Shown: positions 32,991 through 42,547, counted from the first letter of the stretch. The stretch: DNA of 64,000 bases from Ferrovibrio sp041906005 (GCF_041906005.1 NZ_JAYRJY010000001.1:62001-126000); one strand, 5' to 3'. A program made the numbers and translations. The notes: generated by a model not told the origin, from the letters alone.

Positions 32991-33731
32991 TCAGTGCAGG
33001 ATCTGGCTCAGGAACAGCTTGGTGCGGTCGTTCTGCGGGTTGGAGAAGAACGCATCGGGCGTGTTCTGCTCGATGATTTCGCCGCGGTCCATGAAGATCA
33101 CCCGGTTGGCGACCTTGCGCGCGAAACCCATCTCGTGGGTGACGCAGAGCATGGTCATGCCGCCCTCTTCCGCCAGCCCGACCATCACGTCCAGCACTTC
33201 CTTGACCATTTCCGGATCGAGCGCCGAGGTCGGCTCGTCGAACAGCATGATCTTGGGATTCATGCACAGCGACCGGGCGATGGCGACGCGCTGCTGCTGG
33301 CCGCCGGAAAGCTGGCCGGGATATTTCTTGGCCTGTTCGGGGATGCGCACGCGCTCCAGGTATTTCATCGCCGTCGCCTCGGCTTCCGCCTTGGGCTTCT
33401 TCAGCACCCAGATCGGCCCCAGCGTCAGGTTCTCCAGCACGGTGAGATGCGGGAACAGGTTGAAATGCTGGAACACCATGCCGACCTCGCGACGGATGGC
33501 GTCGATGTTCTTGATGTCGTTGGTCAGTTCAGTGCCATCGACGATGATATGGCCCTGCTGATGTTCCTCCAGCCGGTTGATGCAGCGGATCATCGTGGAC
33601 TTGCCCGAGCCCGATGGCCCGCAGATCACGATACGCTCGCCACGCGTCACGGTCAGGTTGATGTTCCGCAACACGTGGAACTCGCCATACCACTTGTTGA
33701 CTTTCTGCAATTCGATAATCGGTGCGGCCAT
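32991..33731 (-). CDS. aapP: Amino-acid ABC transporter ATP-binding protein (AapP/GlnQ type)
   Basis: ATPase subunit of a polar amino-acid importer, 246 residues. Walker A GPSGSGKST, Q-loop VFQHFNLFPH, signature LSGGQQQRVAIARSL, Walker B IMLFDEPTSALDP and H-loop VTHEMGFAR are all intact. The FNLFPHLTVLEN Q-loop context is typical for PAAT-family ATPases. Fourth gene of aapJQMP, 103 bp past the aapM start-to-stop junction region end at 33747. Confidence 0.96.
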   Translation of the reverse strand: MAAPIIELQKVNKWYGEFHVLRNINLTVTRGERIVICGPSGSGKSTMIRCINRLEEHQQGHIIVDGTELTNDIKNIDAIRREVGMVFQHFNLFPHLTVLENLTLGPIWVLKKPKAEAEATAMKYLERVRIPEQAKKYPGQLSGGQQQRVAIARSLCMNPKIMLFDEPTSALDPEMVKEVLDVMVGLAEEGGMTMLCVTHEMGFARKVANRVIFMDRGEIIEQNTPDAFFSNPQNDRTKLFLSQILH

Positions 33732-33746
33732 GGGTGAAGAATCCCC

Positions 33747-34835
33747 TTAACGCTTGTGTCCGGTGGCCAGGCGCTGTTCCAGCGACTGGCTGTATTTCGA
33801 GATGGAGAAACAGAAGATGAAGTAGATCGCCGACACGAAGACATAGGCTTCGATCGAGAACCCGCGCCAGGCGGGATCGGTGAGCGAAACCTTGGTCGAC
33901 TGCATCAGGTCATAGATGCCGATGATCACCACCAGCGAGGTATCCTTGAATACCGCGATGAATAGGCTGACCAGCGGCGGGATCACGATCTTGAGCGCCT
34001 GCGGCAGAATCACGAACCCCATCTTCTGCGCATAGCTGAGTCCCAGCGAATCGGCGCCTTCATACTGCCCTTTCGGAATCGCCTGCAGGCCACCACGCAC
34101 CACTTCGGCCAGGTAGGCGGCGGCGAACATAATGATGGCGATCTGGGCGCGCAGCAGCTTGTCGATGCTGAAACCTTCCGGCAGGAACAGCGGCAGCATC
34201 ACCGACGACATAAACAGCATGCTGATCAGCGGCACGCCGCGGATCAGTTCGATATACATGATGCACAGCGTCTTGATCGCCGGCATCCGTGAGCGCCGGC
34301 CCAGCGCCAGCAATACGCCGAACGGAAACGCCAGGGCGATGCCGAAGGTGGCCAGGATCAGGGTCAGCGGTAAACCGCCCCACTGGGTATTCTCGACATA
34401 ACGCAGGCCCAATACCCCGCCCCACATCAGAACCGCCACGGCGATCAGGCCACCGACCCAGATGCCCAGCAGGCTGAGATTCCAGAAGCGCGGCATGCAG
34501 CTCATGACGATCATCGCCACCAGCAGGATCGCGGCGATCAATGGCCGCCATTGCTCGTCGTAGGGATACAGGCCGAACAGGATCAGGCGGTATTTCTGGC
34601 CGATGAAGGCCCAGCAGGCGCCGCCGCTGGCGCGGCATTCCTGATAGGTGGAGGCCGTGAAATTCGCCTTGATCAAGGCCCATTCGATGAAGGGCGGAAA
34701 CGCCATCAGCACCAGCCAGACCGACAGGATAGTCAGGATGGCATTCAGCGGCGTGGCAAATAGCCGCTCGCGCATCCAGGCAATCGGCCCAGTGGTGGAG
34801 GTCGGTGGCGGCAGGGATTCGGTCGCTGTCGTCAT
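33747..34835 (-). CDS. aapM: Amino-acid ABC transporter permease AapM-like
   Basis: Inner-membrane permease of 362 residues. The C-terminal half carries the PAAT permease domain with the EAA loop (EVVRGGLQAIPKGQYEGADSL) and SLFIAVFKDTSLVVIIGIYDL. The long N-terminal half with YRLILFGLYPYDEQWRP is typical of AapM rather than short HisM/GlnP permeases. ATG 34835 lies 2 bp after the aapQ stop; upstream in-frame codons lie within aapQ. Confidence 0.94.
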   Translation of the reverse strand: MTTATESLPPPTSTTGPIAWMRERLFATPLNAILTILSVWLVLMAFPPFIEWALIKANFTASTYQECRASGGACWAFIGQKYRLILFGLYPYDEQWRPLIAAILLVAMIVMSCMPRFWNLSLLGIWVGGLIAVAVLMWGGVLGLRYVENTQWGGLPLTLILATFGIALAFPFGVLLALGRRSRMPAIKTLCIMYIELIRGVPLISMLFMSSVMLPLFLPEGFSIDKLLRAQIAIIMFAAAYLAEVVRGGLQAIPKGQYEGADSLGLSYAQKMGFVILPQALKIVIPPLVSLFIAVFKDTSLVVIIGIYDLMQSTKVSLTDPAWRGFSIEAYVFVSAIYFIFCFSISKYSQSLEQRLATGHKR

Positions 34836-34836
34836 C

Positions 34837-36030
34837 TTACCGCTCCACCAGCGCAATATGCTTGTTGTACCAGTTCATGAAGAGCGAAATCGACAGGCTG
34901 ATGCACAGATACACCGCCATGATGATCAGAATGCCCTCGATGGCCTGGCCGGTCTGGTTCAGTGTCGTATTGGCGATGGAGACGATGTCGGGATAGCCAA
35001 TCGCCACGGCCAGCGAACTGTTTTTGGTCAGGTTCAGATACTGGCTGGTCATTGGCGGGATGATGACGCGCAACGACTGCGGCAACACGATCAGGCGCAG
35101 GGTCTGACCCCGGCTCAGCCCCAGGGCACTCGCCGCCTCCCACTGACCGTAATTCACGGCCTGGATGCCCGAGCGCACTACTTCCGCGATGAAACCGGCA
35201 GTGTAGAGCACAAGCCCGAACAGAAGCGCGGCGAATTCCGGCGACAGCGTGGCGCCGCCAACGAAGTTGAAGCCCTGCAGCTTGGGCACGTCCAGCTCCA
35301 GCGGCGCACCGCCGATCAGCCAGCCGAGGAACGGCATGCCGACCAGCAAGGCAATGCCGGTACGATAGACCGGAAAGGCTAGGCCGGTGGCATCCTGCCG
35401 CCTGCGGGCGTAACGCACGACCAGGATGATCAGCAGGATCGCCAGCAGGAAGCCGATGGCGGCGAGATCATAGGCGAAATGATCGGTCGGCGCCGGCACC
35501 TTTACGCCGCGATTGGAGACGAAAACCCCGGGCAGCAGGTTCAATGCCTGGCGCGGGCCGGGCATGCTTTCGGTGATGACCGCATACCAGAAGAACAGCT
35601 GCAGCAGCAGCGGGATGTTGCGGATCACCTCGACATAGATCATCGACAGCTTGGCGATCAGCCAGTTCTTCGACAGGCGCGCGATGCCGATGATGGTGCC
35701 AAGGATGGTGGCCAGCACGATGCCGACCACGGCCACACGGATGGTGTTCAGCAAGCCGACCAGGATGGCACGGGCATAGGTGTTTTCCGGGCCATAGGCG
35801 ATCGGCGATTCGCCGATGGCGAAACCGGACTCCCTGGAGAGGAAGTCGAACCCGGTCGAGATGTTGCGGATCGAAAGGTTATGCAGCGTATTGGAAACCA
35901 GGAACCAACCGATGGTCACCACCAGAATGAGCGCGACTGCCTGATAGACAATCGACCGGACATCCGGATCGTTCCAGCTTAAACGCCGTGGCGGCGCAGC
36001 TTGTGCGCCGTTTACGCTACCTTTGGCCAT
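34837..36030 (-). CDS. aapQ: Amino-acid ABC transporter permease AapQ-like
   Basis: Inner-membrane permease of 397 residues. AapQ traits are the long N-terminal part (NTLHNLSIRNISTGFDFLSRE), GYPDIVSIANTTLNQTGQAIEG near the end, and the EAA loop AEVVRSGIQAVNYGQWEAAS. The insertion between helices (LLPGVFVSNRGVKVPAP) is characteristic of the general L-amino-acid permease. A strong stem-loop separates it from aapJ. Confidence 0.94.
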   Translation of the reverse strand: MAKGSVNGAQAAPPRRLSWNDPDVRSIVYQAVALILVVTIGWFLVSNTLHNLSIRNISTGFDFLSRESGFAIGESPIAYGPENTYARAILVGLLNTIRVAVVGIVLATILGTIIGIARLSKNWLIAKLSMIYVEVIRNIPLLLQLFFWYAVITESMPGPRQALNLLPGVFVSNRGVKVPAPTDHFAYDLAAIGFLLAILLIILVVRYARRRQDATGLAFPVYRTGIALLVGMPFLGWLIGGAPLELDVPKLQGFNFVGGATLSPEFAALLFGLVLYTAGFIAEVVRSGIQAVNYGQWEAASALGLSRGQTLRLIVLPQSLRVIIPPMTSQYLNLTKNSSLAVAIGYPDIVSIANTTLNQTGQAIEGILIIMAVYLCISLSISLFMNWYNKHIALVER

Positions 36031-36090
36031 GTGCCCCCCATGGCTGTTACAGACACGAACTCAAATCAGAAACGTCGGCTGGCACGCAGA

Positions 36091-36120
36091 GACCGGCGGC
36101 GCCCTGTTTCGCCGCCGGTC
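36091..36120 (-). terminator. Intercistronic hairpin between aapJ and aapQ
   Basis: GACCGGCGGCG (36091-36101) and CGCCGCCGGTC (36110-36120) form a perfect 11-bp stem with an 8-base loop, 15 bases past the aapJ stop. No U-run follows, so it is more likely an mRNA stabiliser or attenuator keeping the binding protein in excess over the permeases than a full terminator. Confidence 0.6.
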
Positions 36121-36135
36121 CTGCGCGTCAGTGCA

Positions 36136-37155
36136 TCAGCGGATCGGCCAGGCGTACAGAGCGCCGCCCTTCGACCACTGCTGATTGACGCCGCGAGCCA
36201 GTTTCAGCGGGCTGCCCATGCCGACATTACGCTCGAAGCTCTCGCCGTAATTGCCGACCTGCTTGATGATGTTGTAGGCCCACTTCTCGTCGAGGCCGAG
36301 CGCCTTGCCGGCACCCGGCGTGACGCCGAGAATCCGCTTGATGTTCGGATTCTCGCTCTTCAGCATCTCGTCGACGTTCTTGGAGTCGACGCCGTATTCC
36401 TCGGCTTCGATCATCGCGTTCAGCGCCCAGCGAACCACGACCAGCCATTGGTCGTCACCCTGACGGACCATCGGGCCGAGCGGCTCCTTGGAGATGATCT
36501 CAGGCAGGATCAGGTGGTCGTCGGCCTTGGCGAGCTGGGTCGCGCGGGTGGCGGCCAGACCCGAGGCATCGGTGGTGTAGACGTCGCAACGGCCCGAATC
36601 ATAGGCGGCCACCACTTCGTCCAGCTTCTCGATCACGACCGGCTTGAAGGTCAGTTTGTTGGCGCGGAAATAATCGGCGAGATTCAGCTCGGTGGTGGTG
36701 CCCGGCTGCACGCAGACGGTGGCGCCGTTCAGTTCCTTGGCGCTCTTCACGCCCAGGGACTTGCGGACCATGAAGCCCTGGCCGTCATAGTAATTCACGC
36801 CGACGCCGATCAGGCCCAGCGAAGCGTCGCGGGTGAGCGTCTGGGTGGTGTTGCGCGACAGCAGGTCCACTTCGCCCGACTGCAGGGCGGTGAAGCGCTG
36901 CTGCGCGGTGAGGCCGGTATACTTGACCTTGGTGGCGTCGCCGAACACCGCGGCGGCAACCGCGCGGCAGACATCGACATCGAGGCCCTTCCAGACACCC
37001 TGGCTGTCCGGCGCGGCAAAACCGCCCAGGCCGGTGTTGGTTCCGCACTGCACGAAGCCCTTGGCCTTGACGGCGTCGAAAGTCGCGCCCGCCTGCGCCC
37101 CGTGCGCAACGAACACCATCACCGCCGCGGCAGCGGCCGTTTGCAGAAGTTTCAT
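36136..37155 (-). CDS. aapJ: Amino-acid ABC transporter substrate-binding protein (AapJ type)
   Basis: Periplasmic binding protein of 339 residues with a signal peptide (KLLQTAAAAAVMVFVAHGAQA, cleaved after AQA). The SBP_bac_3 fold is shown by VKAKGFVQCGTNTGLGGF, WKGLDVDVCRAVAAAVFGD, the Arg-containing SRNTTQTLTRDASLG and YTTDASGLAATR. ATG 37155 is preceded by GGGAAGGG. First gene of aapJQMP; the general L-amino-acid permease has broad specificity. Confidence 0.95.
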   Translation of the reverse strand: MKLLQTAAAAAVMVFVAHGAQAGATFDAVKAKGFVQCGTNTGLGGFAAPDSQGVWKGLDVDVCRAVAAAVFGDATKVKYTGLTAQQRFTALQSGEVDLLSRNTTQTLTRDASLGLIGVGVNYYDGQGFMVRKSLGVKSAKELNGATVCVQPGTTTELNLADYFRANKLTFKPVVIEKLDEVVAAYDSGRCDVYTTDASGLAATRATQLAKADDHLILPEIISKEPLGPMVRQGDDQWLVVVRWALNAMIEAEEYGVDSKNVDEMLKSENPNIKRILGVTPGAGKALGLDEKWAYNIIKQVGNYGESFERNVGMGSPLKLARGVNQQWSKGGALYAWPIR

Positions 37156-37214
37156 CTTGTTACCCTTCCCTGTTGTGACTTGGACTGCGTTTCCGCAGAG
37201 CCGTGGTGAAATTA

Positions 37215-37688
37215 TCACGACGCTGCAAAAACCGGCAAGACAAGCTCAGTTATCCACAGGACCGCCGCGTAACGGGCCGCCTTACCGAGACTGACTACTA
37301 TCAAGAAACGGGCCAAAGGATAGCGCAACGCACCTGCAGCAAAGGTGAGAGGGTCGCCAATTATGGGAATCCAAGAGAAAAGCAGGGCTATCGCACCCCA
37401 GCGCTGAAATTGCATTTGCGCTTTGTGCAATTGCACAGACCTGATCGGAAACCAGCGCTTGTGCTCAAAGCGCAGGCACCACATGCCGAGACCCCAGTTA
37501 ATCAGTGCACCGAGGACATTCCCGCCGGTCGCAGCCGCAAAAAGAATAAGGGGCGATGCGATTTCATGTGCACGTGCAGCCGCCAACGCGGCTTCCGACG
37601 ACAGCGGCACCAGCGTTGCCGCCAGCAGCGACCACAGAAAGAGACCCGCGACGCCGAATTGCGCCGCCAGCGCCGGATCGAGCGTCAC
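37215..37688 (-). CDS. YqaA-family membrane protein
   Basis: Inner-membrane protein of 157 residues of the DedA-related YqaA group. Typical elements are FLWSLLAATLVPLSSEAAL, GNVLGALINWGLGMW and a segment with LLFSWIPIIGDPLTFAAGALR. Physiological role not established; DedA relatives act in lipid transport. GTG 37688 was chosen because it overlaps the stop of the upstream peptidase gene (GTGA). A longer frame upstream lies within that gene and lacks family sequence. Confidence 0.82.
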   Translation of the reverse strand: MTLDPALAAQFGVAGLFLWSLLAATLVPLSSEAALAAARAHEIASPLILFAAATGGNVLGALINWGLGMWCLRFEHKRWFPIRSVQLHKAQMQFQRWGAIALLFSWIPIIGDPLTFAAGALRYPLARFLIVVSLGKAARYAAVLWITELVLPVFAAS

Positions 37689-39094
37689 GCCGCGCGGCTG
37701 CCTGTCAGATCCAGGCTCGTCTCGCCCAGATCCCACAGCAGGCCCGCCATCATGGCGAGGCCCTCGCGCATCACCGGCAGCAGCACATGCTCGTTCGGCG
37801 CATGCTGCGAACAGGCGGCATAGGAATGCGGCATCCACACCGTGGGCAGGCCCATCGTGTCGGCAAAGACGTCGTTGGGCAGCGAACCGCCCAGATTGGG
37901 CAGCAGGGCCGGCCGGCGGCCCATGGTGCGCTCTACAGATTCAAGCGCGAAATGCACATAGGGATGATCGGGATCAAGCCGCGTGGCCTTGAAGATATCG
38001 GCGCGCGCCTGCGTCACCTGCACTTGCGGGAAACCGTGCCGGTCGAGATGGCGGCGCAACGCCGGCAGGAACTGGGTATGATCGGGACCGACGACGAAGC
38101 GGATCTGGCAATGCGCCGTGGCGATGCCGGGGATTGCGTTCACCGGCGCTTCGGGGTTGCCGGTCTTGAAGGCGAGAACGTCGAAGCTGCACCAGCCATA
38201 GACGCGTTCCGCCGGAGAAAGCCCCGGTTCACCCCACCATGTATCGATGGCCGGGCCGTCGCTGCCGCCCCCCACTGCGCAATCGGCGAGGGCGCGCCGC
38301 ACGCCGGCCGGCAATTCCGTCGGCACCCATTCCGGAATGCGGATCTGCCCGGTCGGGCCGACGATGCTGGCAATCGCATGAGCCAGGATGATGCCGGGAT
38401 CGGCCAGCAGGCCACCCCAGTTGCCCGAGTGGTGGGCGCCTTCGCGCAGGTTCACCGTGAGGTCGAAATTCAGGCCGCCACGGGCGCCGCAATACAGCGT
38501 CGGCCGCTCGGGCGACAGACGCGGCCCGTCCGAGGCCAGGAACAGGTTCGCACCCCACTCCGCCTTGTGGGCCGCGCAGAACTCGTTCAGGCCGGGCGAG
38601 CCGACTTCCTCGCCGGTTTCGATCAACAGCACGACATTGAAGCCCAGCTTGCCGCCGCGGGCCTTCAGCACGGCCTCCAGGGCCGCGATATTCACCGTAT
38701 GCTGGCCCTTGTTGTCGGCTGTGCCGCGACCATAGAGCCTGTCGCCATCCTGCACGACCTGCCATGGATTGAGGCCGCTGCGCCATTGCGCATCCTGGCC
38801 GCGGATCACATCGCCATGGCCGTATGAAAATACCGTTTTTGTCGCGCCCGGCTCGCGCCGCGTGGCGACCAGGAACGGGCCGCCCTTCGGCGAGGGATTG
38901 TCATGGACCGCACAGGAGAAACCGAGTTTCTCCAGAGTGCCTCGCATCTCCTTTTCCAGGTAATCGGCCAGGGCCTGCCGGCGATCAGGATTCTGGCTCT
39001 CGGTCGGGATGGCGACGCGACGGGCAAGATCGGCTTTGAAACCGCCCTGATCGAGATAGTCGGTGGCGGCTTTGACGGCGGTTTCGCGGGTCAT
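37685..39094 (-). CDS. M20-family metallopeptidase
   Basis: Zinc-dependent amidohydrolase/dipeptidase of 469 residues. The catalytic site is visible: SYGHGDVI with the metal His and Asp, LYGRGTADNKGQ with the bridging Asp, and ETGEEVGSPG with the general-base Glu pair. A dimerisation domain follows, and HSYAACSQHAPNEH supplies the last His. Exact substrate unknown. ATG 39094 was chosen over an in-frame TTG at 39100. Confidence 0.9.
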   Translation of the reverse strand: MTRETAVKAATDYLDQGGFKADLARRVAIPTESQNPDRRQALADYLEKEMRGTLEKLGFSCAVHDNPSPKGGPFLVATRREPGATKTVFSYGHGDVIRGQDAQWRSGLNPWQVVQDGDRLYGRGTADNKGQHTVNIAALEAVLKARGGKLGFNVVLLIETGEEVGSPGLNEFCAAHKAEWGANLFLASDGPRLSPERPTLYCGARGGLNFDLTVNLREGAHHSGNWGGLLADPGIILAHAIASIVGPTGQIRIPEWVPTELPAGVRRALADCAVGGGSDGPAIDTWWGEPGLSPAERVYGWCSFDVLAFKTGNPEAPVNAIPGIATAHCQIRFVVGPDHTQFLPALRRHLDRHGFPQVQVTQARADIFKATRLDPDHPYVHFALESVERTMGRRPALLPNLGGSLPNDVFADTMGLPTVWMPHSYAACSQHAPNEHVLLPVMREGLAMMAGLLWDLGETSLDLTGSRAA

Positions 39095-39223
39095 CGGCAA
39101 ACTCCTTTGCCCTTTTCATAGCGCCGGGCCGCGCGGCTGGGAAGCCTGCCCCAGCCTGCTTGGCCAAGTCTTCTCATTGACGCCGGCCTTTGCGATAGTC
39201 GGGGCTCAGATTTGGAGTCCGCC

Positions 39224-40405
39224 ATGAAAGACGAAACCAAGCTCGCCACGCTCGGCCGCGATCCGGAAGGCCACCACGGCGCGGTGAATATCCCGGTCTA
39301 TCGCGCCTCGACCATCCTGCAGCCCGACCTGAAGACGCTGAAGGAAGTCTATGCCGCCCGCGAGCGCGACGAGCAGGTGACGTCTTATGGCCGCATCGGC
39401 ACGCCGCTGACCTACGCCTTCGAGAATACCCTAGCCGAGCTGGAAGGCGGCTATCGCGCGATCAGCTTTCCTTCGGGCGCCGCCGCCTGCTCCGGCGCGA
39501 TCCTCAGCGCGGTGAAAGCGGGAGACCACATCCTGGTCACCGACAGCGTCTATGGCCCGACCCGGCATTTCTGCGACACCGTGCTGAAGCGGCTGGGCGT
39601 CGAGACCGAGTATTTCCGCCCCACCATCAATGCCGGGATCAAGGATCTGCTGCGGCCCAACACATCGCTGGTCTTCCTGGAATCGCCCGGCTCGCTCACC
39701 TTCGAGATGCAGGACGTGCCGGCCATGGCCGAGATCGCGCACAAGCACGGCGCGAAGGTGGCGATGGACAACACCTGGGGCACGCCGCTCTATTTCAAGA
39801 GCTTCAGCCACGGCGTCGATCTCTCGGTGCATGCGGCGACGAAATACATTGTCGGCCATTCCGATGCGATGCTGGGCGTGGTGATCGCGACGAAGGAATC
39901 CTGGCCGATGCTACGCGACAGCGCCCGCGCGCTGGGCAACAATGCCGGCCCGGACGAGGTGTTTCTGGGGCTGCGCGGATTGCGCACCATGGCGGTGCGC
40001 CTGCCGCGTCACATGGAAAGCGGCATCACCGTGGCCGACTGGCTGCGCGGCCGCGCGGAAGTGACCAGCGTGCTGCACCCTGCCCTGCCGCAGGATCCGG
40101 GCCATGCGATCTGGAAACGCGATTTCCTCGGCGCCTGCGGCCTGTTCTCCTTCGAGCTGGACCGCAAATACAGCGACGACGCGGTGGCTGCCTTCGTCGA
40201 TCACCTCGAACTCTTCGGCATCGGCTATTCCTGGGGCGGCTTCGAGAGCCTGGTCACCGTGGCCAAGCCCCACGGCATCCGCAGCGCCGAACCCTGGCGC
40301 GACCACGGGCCGCTGCTGCGCCTGCATATCGGCCTGGAAGCGACCGAAGACCTGATCGCCGACCTGAAAGCCGGTTTCGACCGCCTGAACAAGGCGCAAG
40401 GCTGA
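39224..40405 (+). CDS. metC: Cystathionine beta-lyase (Cys/Met metabolism PLP enzyme)
   Basis: PLP enzyme of 393 residues that splits cystathionine to homocysteine, pyruvate and ammonia. The PLP lysine is in SVHAATKYIVGHSDAM, and the PLP-phosphate side is FPSGAAACSGAI. The YSWGGFESL segment near the C-terminus is typical of MetC rather than cystathionine gamma-synthase. It is divergent from the M20 gene and overlaps the next gene by 1 bp (TGATG). Confidence 0.9.
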   Translation: MKDETKLATLGRDPEGHHGAVNIPVYRASTILQPDLKTLKEVYAARERDEQVTSYGRIGTPLTYAFENTLAELEGGYRAISFPSGAAACSGAILSAVKAGDHILVTDSVYGPTRHFCDTVLKRLGVETEYFRPTINAGIKDLLRPNTSLVFLESPGSLTFEMQDVPAMAEIAHKHGAKVAMDNTWGTPLYFKSFSHGVDLSVHAATKYIVGHSDAMLGVVIATKESWPMLRDSARALGNNAGPDEVFLGLRGLRTMAVRLPRHMESGITVADWLRGRAEVTSVLHPALPQDPGHAIWKRDFLGACGLFSFELDRKYSDDAVAAFVDHLELFGIGYSWGGFESLVTVAKPHGIRSAEPWRDHGPLLRLHIGLEATEDLIADLKAGFDRLNKAQG

Positions 40406-41259
40406 TGACCGATATCCGCCTCCTTACGCCACAGGACCAGCCCAGGCTGGAGAATTTTCTGCGCGCTCATGTCGCCGAAACCATGATCCTGCGCGGCAAC
40501 CTGGCACATGGTGGCATCCAGGACGGCACGCAGTCCTATCAGGGCCGTTATGCCGGCGCGTTCGAAGGCGGCCGCATCATCGGCGTCGCCGCGCATTACT
40601 GGCAGGGCATGCTGGCCGTGTTCGCGCCGGGCCATGCCGGTGCTGTCGCCAAGGCCGCCGTGTCGAATCGCGCCGTCGCCGGCATCCTCGGGCCCTGGCA
40701 GCAGGCGCTGGATGCCCAGGAGGCCCTGGCGCTGGACGACCGCTATCGCACCCTGCGGTCAAAGGAAGTGCTGATGGCCCTGAATCTGGGCGATCTGCGC
40801 CAGCCACCCCCGCTGCCCAACCAGGCCCTGACCTGCCGGCTTGCGACGCCCGCCGATCTTGAACTGCTGACCGAATGGCGTATCGCCTTCACCAAGGAAA
40901 CGCTGGGGGGGACACCTTCGCAAGCCACCGCAGAGCATTGCCGCGCCGAAGTGGAACGCTGGGTTGCGGAAGGCAGCCAGTTCCTGTTGCTCGACGGTGC
41001 CCATGCCGTGGCCGGCTGCTGCTTCAACGCGCGCCTGCCCGATGCCGTGCAGGTCGGCAATGTCTGGACGCCGCCGCAATTCCGCAGCCGCCGCTATGGC
41101 CGGGCGGTGGTGGCCGGCGCGCTGGCAAGCGCGCGGAGCGAGGGCGCGTCCCTGGCGATCCTGTTCACCCCCACCGACCACGAGGCGGCAAAAACCGCTT
41201 ACGCTGCGTTAGGCTTCACGGCCATCGGCGACTATGCGATCCTGCTGTTCAAACAGTAG
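40405..41259 (+). CDS. GNAT-family acetyltransferase, two-part
   Basis: Protein of 284 residues. The C-terminal half (about 145-284) is a GNAT domain with HAVAGCCFNARLPDAVQVGNVWTPP and the CoA loop SRRYGRAVVAGALASAR followed by FTPTDHEAAKTAYAALGF. The N-terminal half (about 1-130) resembles a degenerate second GNAT-like domain. Substrate unknown. Starts in a TGATG overlap with metC. Confidence 0.83.
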   Translation: MTDIRLLTPQDQPRLENFLRAHVAETMILRGNLAHGGIQDGTQSYQGRYAGAFEGGRIIGVAAHYWQGMLAVFAPGHAGAVAKAAVSNRAVAGILGPWQQALDAQEALALDDRYRTLRSKEVLMALNLGDLRQPPPLPNQALTCRLATPADLELLTEWRIAFTKETLGGTPSQATAEHCRAEVERWVAEGSQFLLLDGAHAVAGCCFNARLPDAVQVGNVWTPPQFRSRRYGRAVVAGALASARSEGASLAILFTPTDHEAAKTAYAALGFTAIGDYAILLFKQ

Positions 41260-41271
41260 GGGAGCTGCGCC

Positions 41272-42027
41272 GTGAGCGAGATTCTGACCAACAAGGCCGA
41301 TGGCATCCTGACCATTGCCATCAACCGGCCCGACAAGAAAAACGCGCTGACCAGCGCCATGTATGCCGCGATGGCCGATGCACTGGAGGCCGCCGAGGCT
41401 GACGCCGCCGTGCGCGTGATCGTGTTCGCCGGCAATGGCGGCGCCTTCACCGCAGGCAACGACCTGCAGGATTTCCTCAACAACCCGCCGCAGGGCGACG
41501 ACAGCCCGGTCTTCCGTTTCCTGCGCGCCATCAGCACGGCCTCCAAGCCGCTGGTCGCGGCGGTCAGCGGCGTTGCCGTCGGCGTCGGCACCACCATGCT
41601 GCTGCATTGCGATCTGGTCTATGTCGGTGCCGGGGCACGCCTGTCGCTGCCCTTCGTCAACCTCGCGCTGGTGCCCGAGGCGGCCTCCTCGCTGCTGCTG
41701 CCCGCCATGATCGGCTATCACCGCGCCGCCGAACTGCTGCTGCTGGGCGAGCCTTTCGATGCCGCGACGGCGAAGGACTACGGCATCGCCAATGCCGTGT
41801 ATGCCGATGACCAAGTGCTGGCCGAAGCCATGAAGGTGGCCGCCAAGCTGGCCGCCAAGCCGCCAACGGCCATGCGCCTGACCAAGCAGCTTCTGCGCCA
41901 GACGCGCGGCGACATCGCCGGCCAGATGGCCGCCGAGGGCGTGTATTTCCGCAGCCAGCTCAAATCGGCGGAAGCACGCGAGGCGATGACCGCCTTCTTC
42001 GAAAAGCGGCCGCCCAAATTCGGCTGA
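41272..42027 (+). CDS. Enoyl-CoA hydratase/isomerase family protein
   Basis: Crotonase-fold enzyme of 251 residues starting at GTG 41272. The first oxyanion-hole segment is FAGNGGAFTAGNDLQDF and the second VSGVAVGVGTTMLLHCDLVY. The usual hydratase Glu pair is only partly present: LALVPEAASS keeps one Glu. Isomerase or hydratase activity cannot be decided. The C-terminal FFEKRPPKFG is typical of family members. Confidence 0.88.
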   Translation: MSEILTNKADGILTIAINRPDKKNALTSAMYAAMADALEAAEADAAVRVIVFAGNGGAFTAGNDLQDFLNNPPQGDDSPVFRFLRAISTASKPLVAAVSGVAVGVGTTMLLHCDLVYVGAGARLSLPFVNLALVPEAASSLLLPAMIGYHRAAELLLLGEPFDAATAKDYGIANAVYADDQVLAEAMKVAAKLAAKPPTAMRLTKQLLRQTRGDIAGQMAAEGVYFRSQLKSAEAREAMTAFFEKRPPKFG

Positions 42028-42040
42028 TAAAGAATACGGC

Positions 42041-42511
42041 TCAGTGCGCGGTGCCGATCCGGGCATGCATGGCCTGCGGCAGCAGGCGCTGCAGGTCGCG
42101 GCCGCGGATATGCACCAGGCTGCGGTGGTCTCCGCCTTCGAAATAGAGATCGTCGCAGCCATCCAGCCGGTCGTCGATCACCACCTCGATGCCATAGGGC
42201 GTGCCGAGTGCCGGAATCGCACCGGTCTCGCAATCCCCGAACAATTCGATCGCCTCGTTTTCCGTCGCCAGTCCGACCCGCCGGTGCAGCAGCTTGCCGA
42301 GCCGCCCGAGTTCAACGGCGCATGAGGCCGGCACGAGAGCCAGCATGTAGCCGTCTTCATCTTCCAGCAGAACCGCCTTGGCCACCTTGTCTTCCGGCAC
42401 ACCCGCGCAATGTGCCGCCGCGCGCATCGTGTTGGCGCGCTGATGTTCGATGACTTCGTAGGGTACATCGCAGCGGTCGAGATATTCCTGCAGGCTGATC
42501 GCGAGTCCCAT
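42041..42511 (-). CDS. YbaK/EbsC-type aminoacyl-tRNA deacylase
   Basis: Editing-domain protein of 156 residues. Features of the YbaK/ProX fold are CDVPYEVIEHQRANTMRAAA, DKVAKAVLLEDEDGYML with the catalytic Lys, and GAIPALGTPYGIEVVIDDRL with the GXXXP loop. It likely hydrolyses a mischarged tRNA. ATG 42511 has a GAGGAGG ribosome site immediately upstream; a 13-bp tandem duplication lies just before it. Confidence 0.85.
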   Translation of the reverse strand: MGLAISLQEYLDRCDVPYEVIEHQRANTMRAAAHCAGVPEDKVAKAVLLEDEDGYMLALVPASCAVELGRLGKLLHRRVGLATENEAIELFGDCETGAIPALGTPYGIEVVIDDRLDGCDDLYFEGGDHRSLVHIRGRDLQRLLPQAMHARIGTAH

Positions 42512-42519
42512 CGCTTCCT

Positions 42520-42547
42520 CCTCTGGCAAGGGGGCCTCTGGCAAGGG
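42520..42547. repeat. 13-bp tandem repeat upstream of the YbaK gene
   Basis: CCTCTGGCAAGGG occurs at 42520-42532 and again at 42535-42547 (period 15 bp). On the minus strand the proximal copy includes part of the AGAGGAGG ribosome site, so copy number could affect spacing or leader structure. No known element. Confidence 0.7.
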
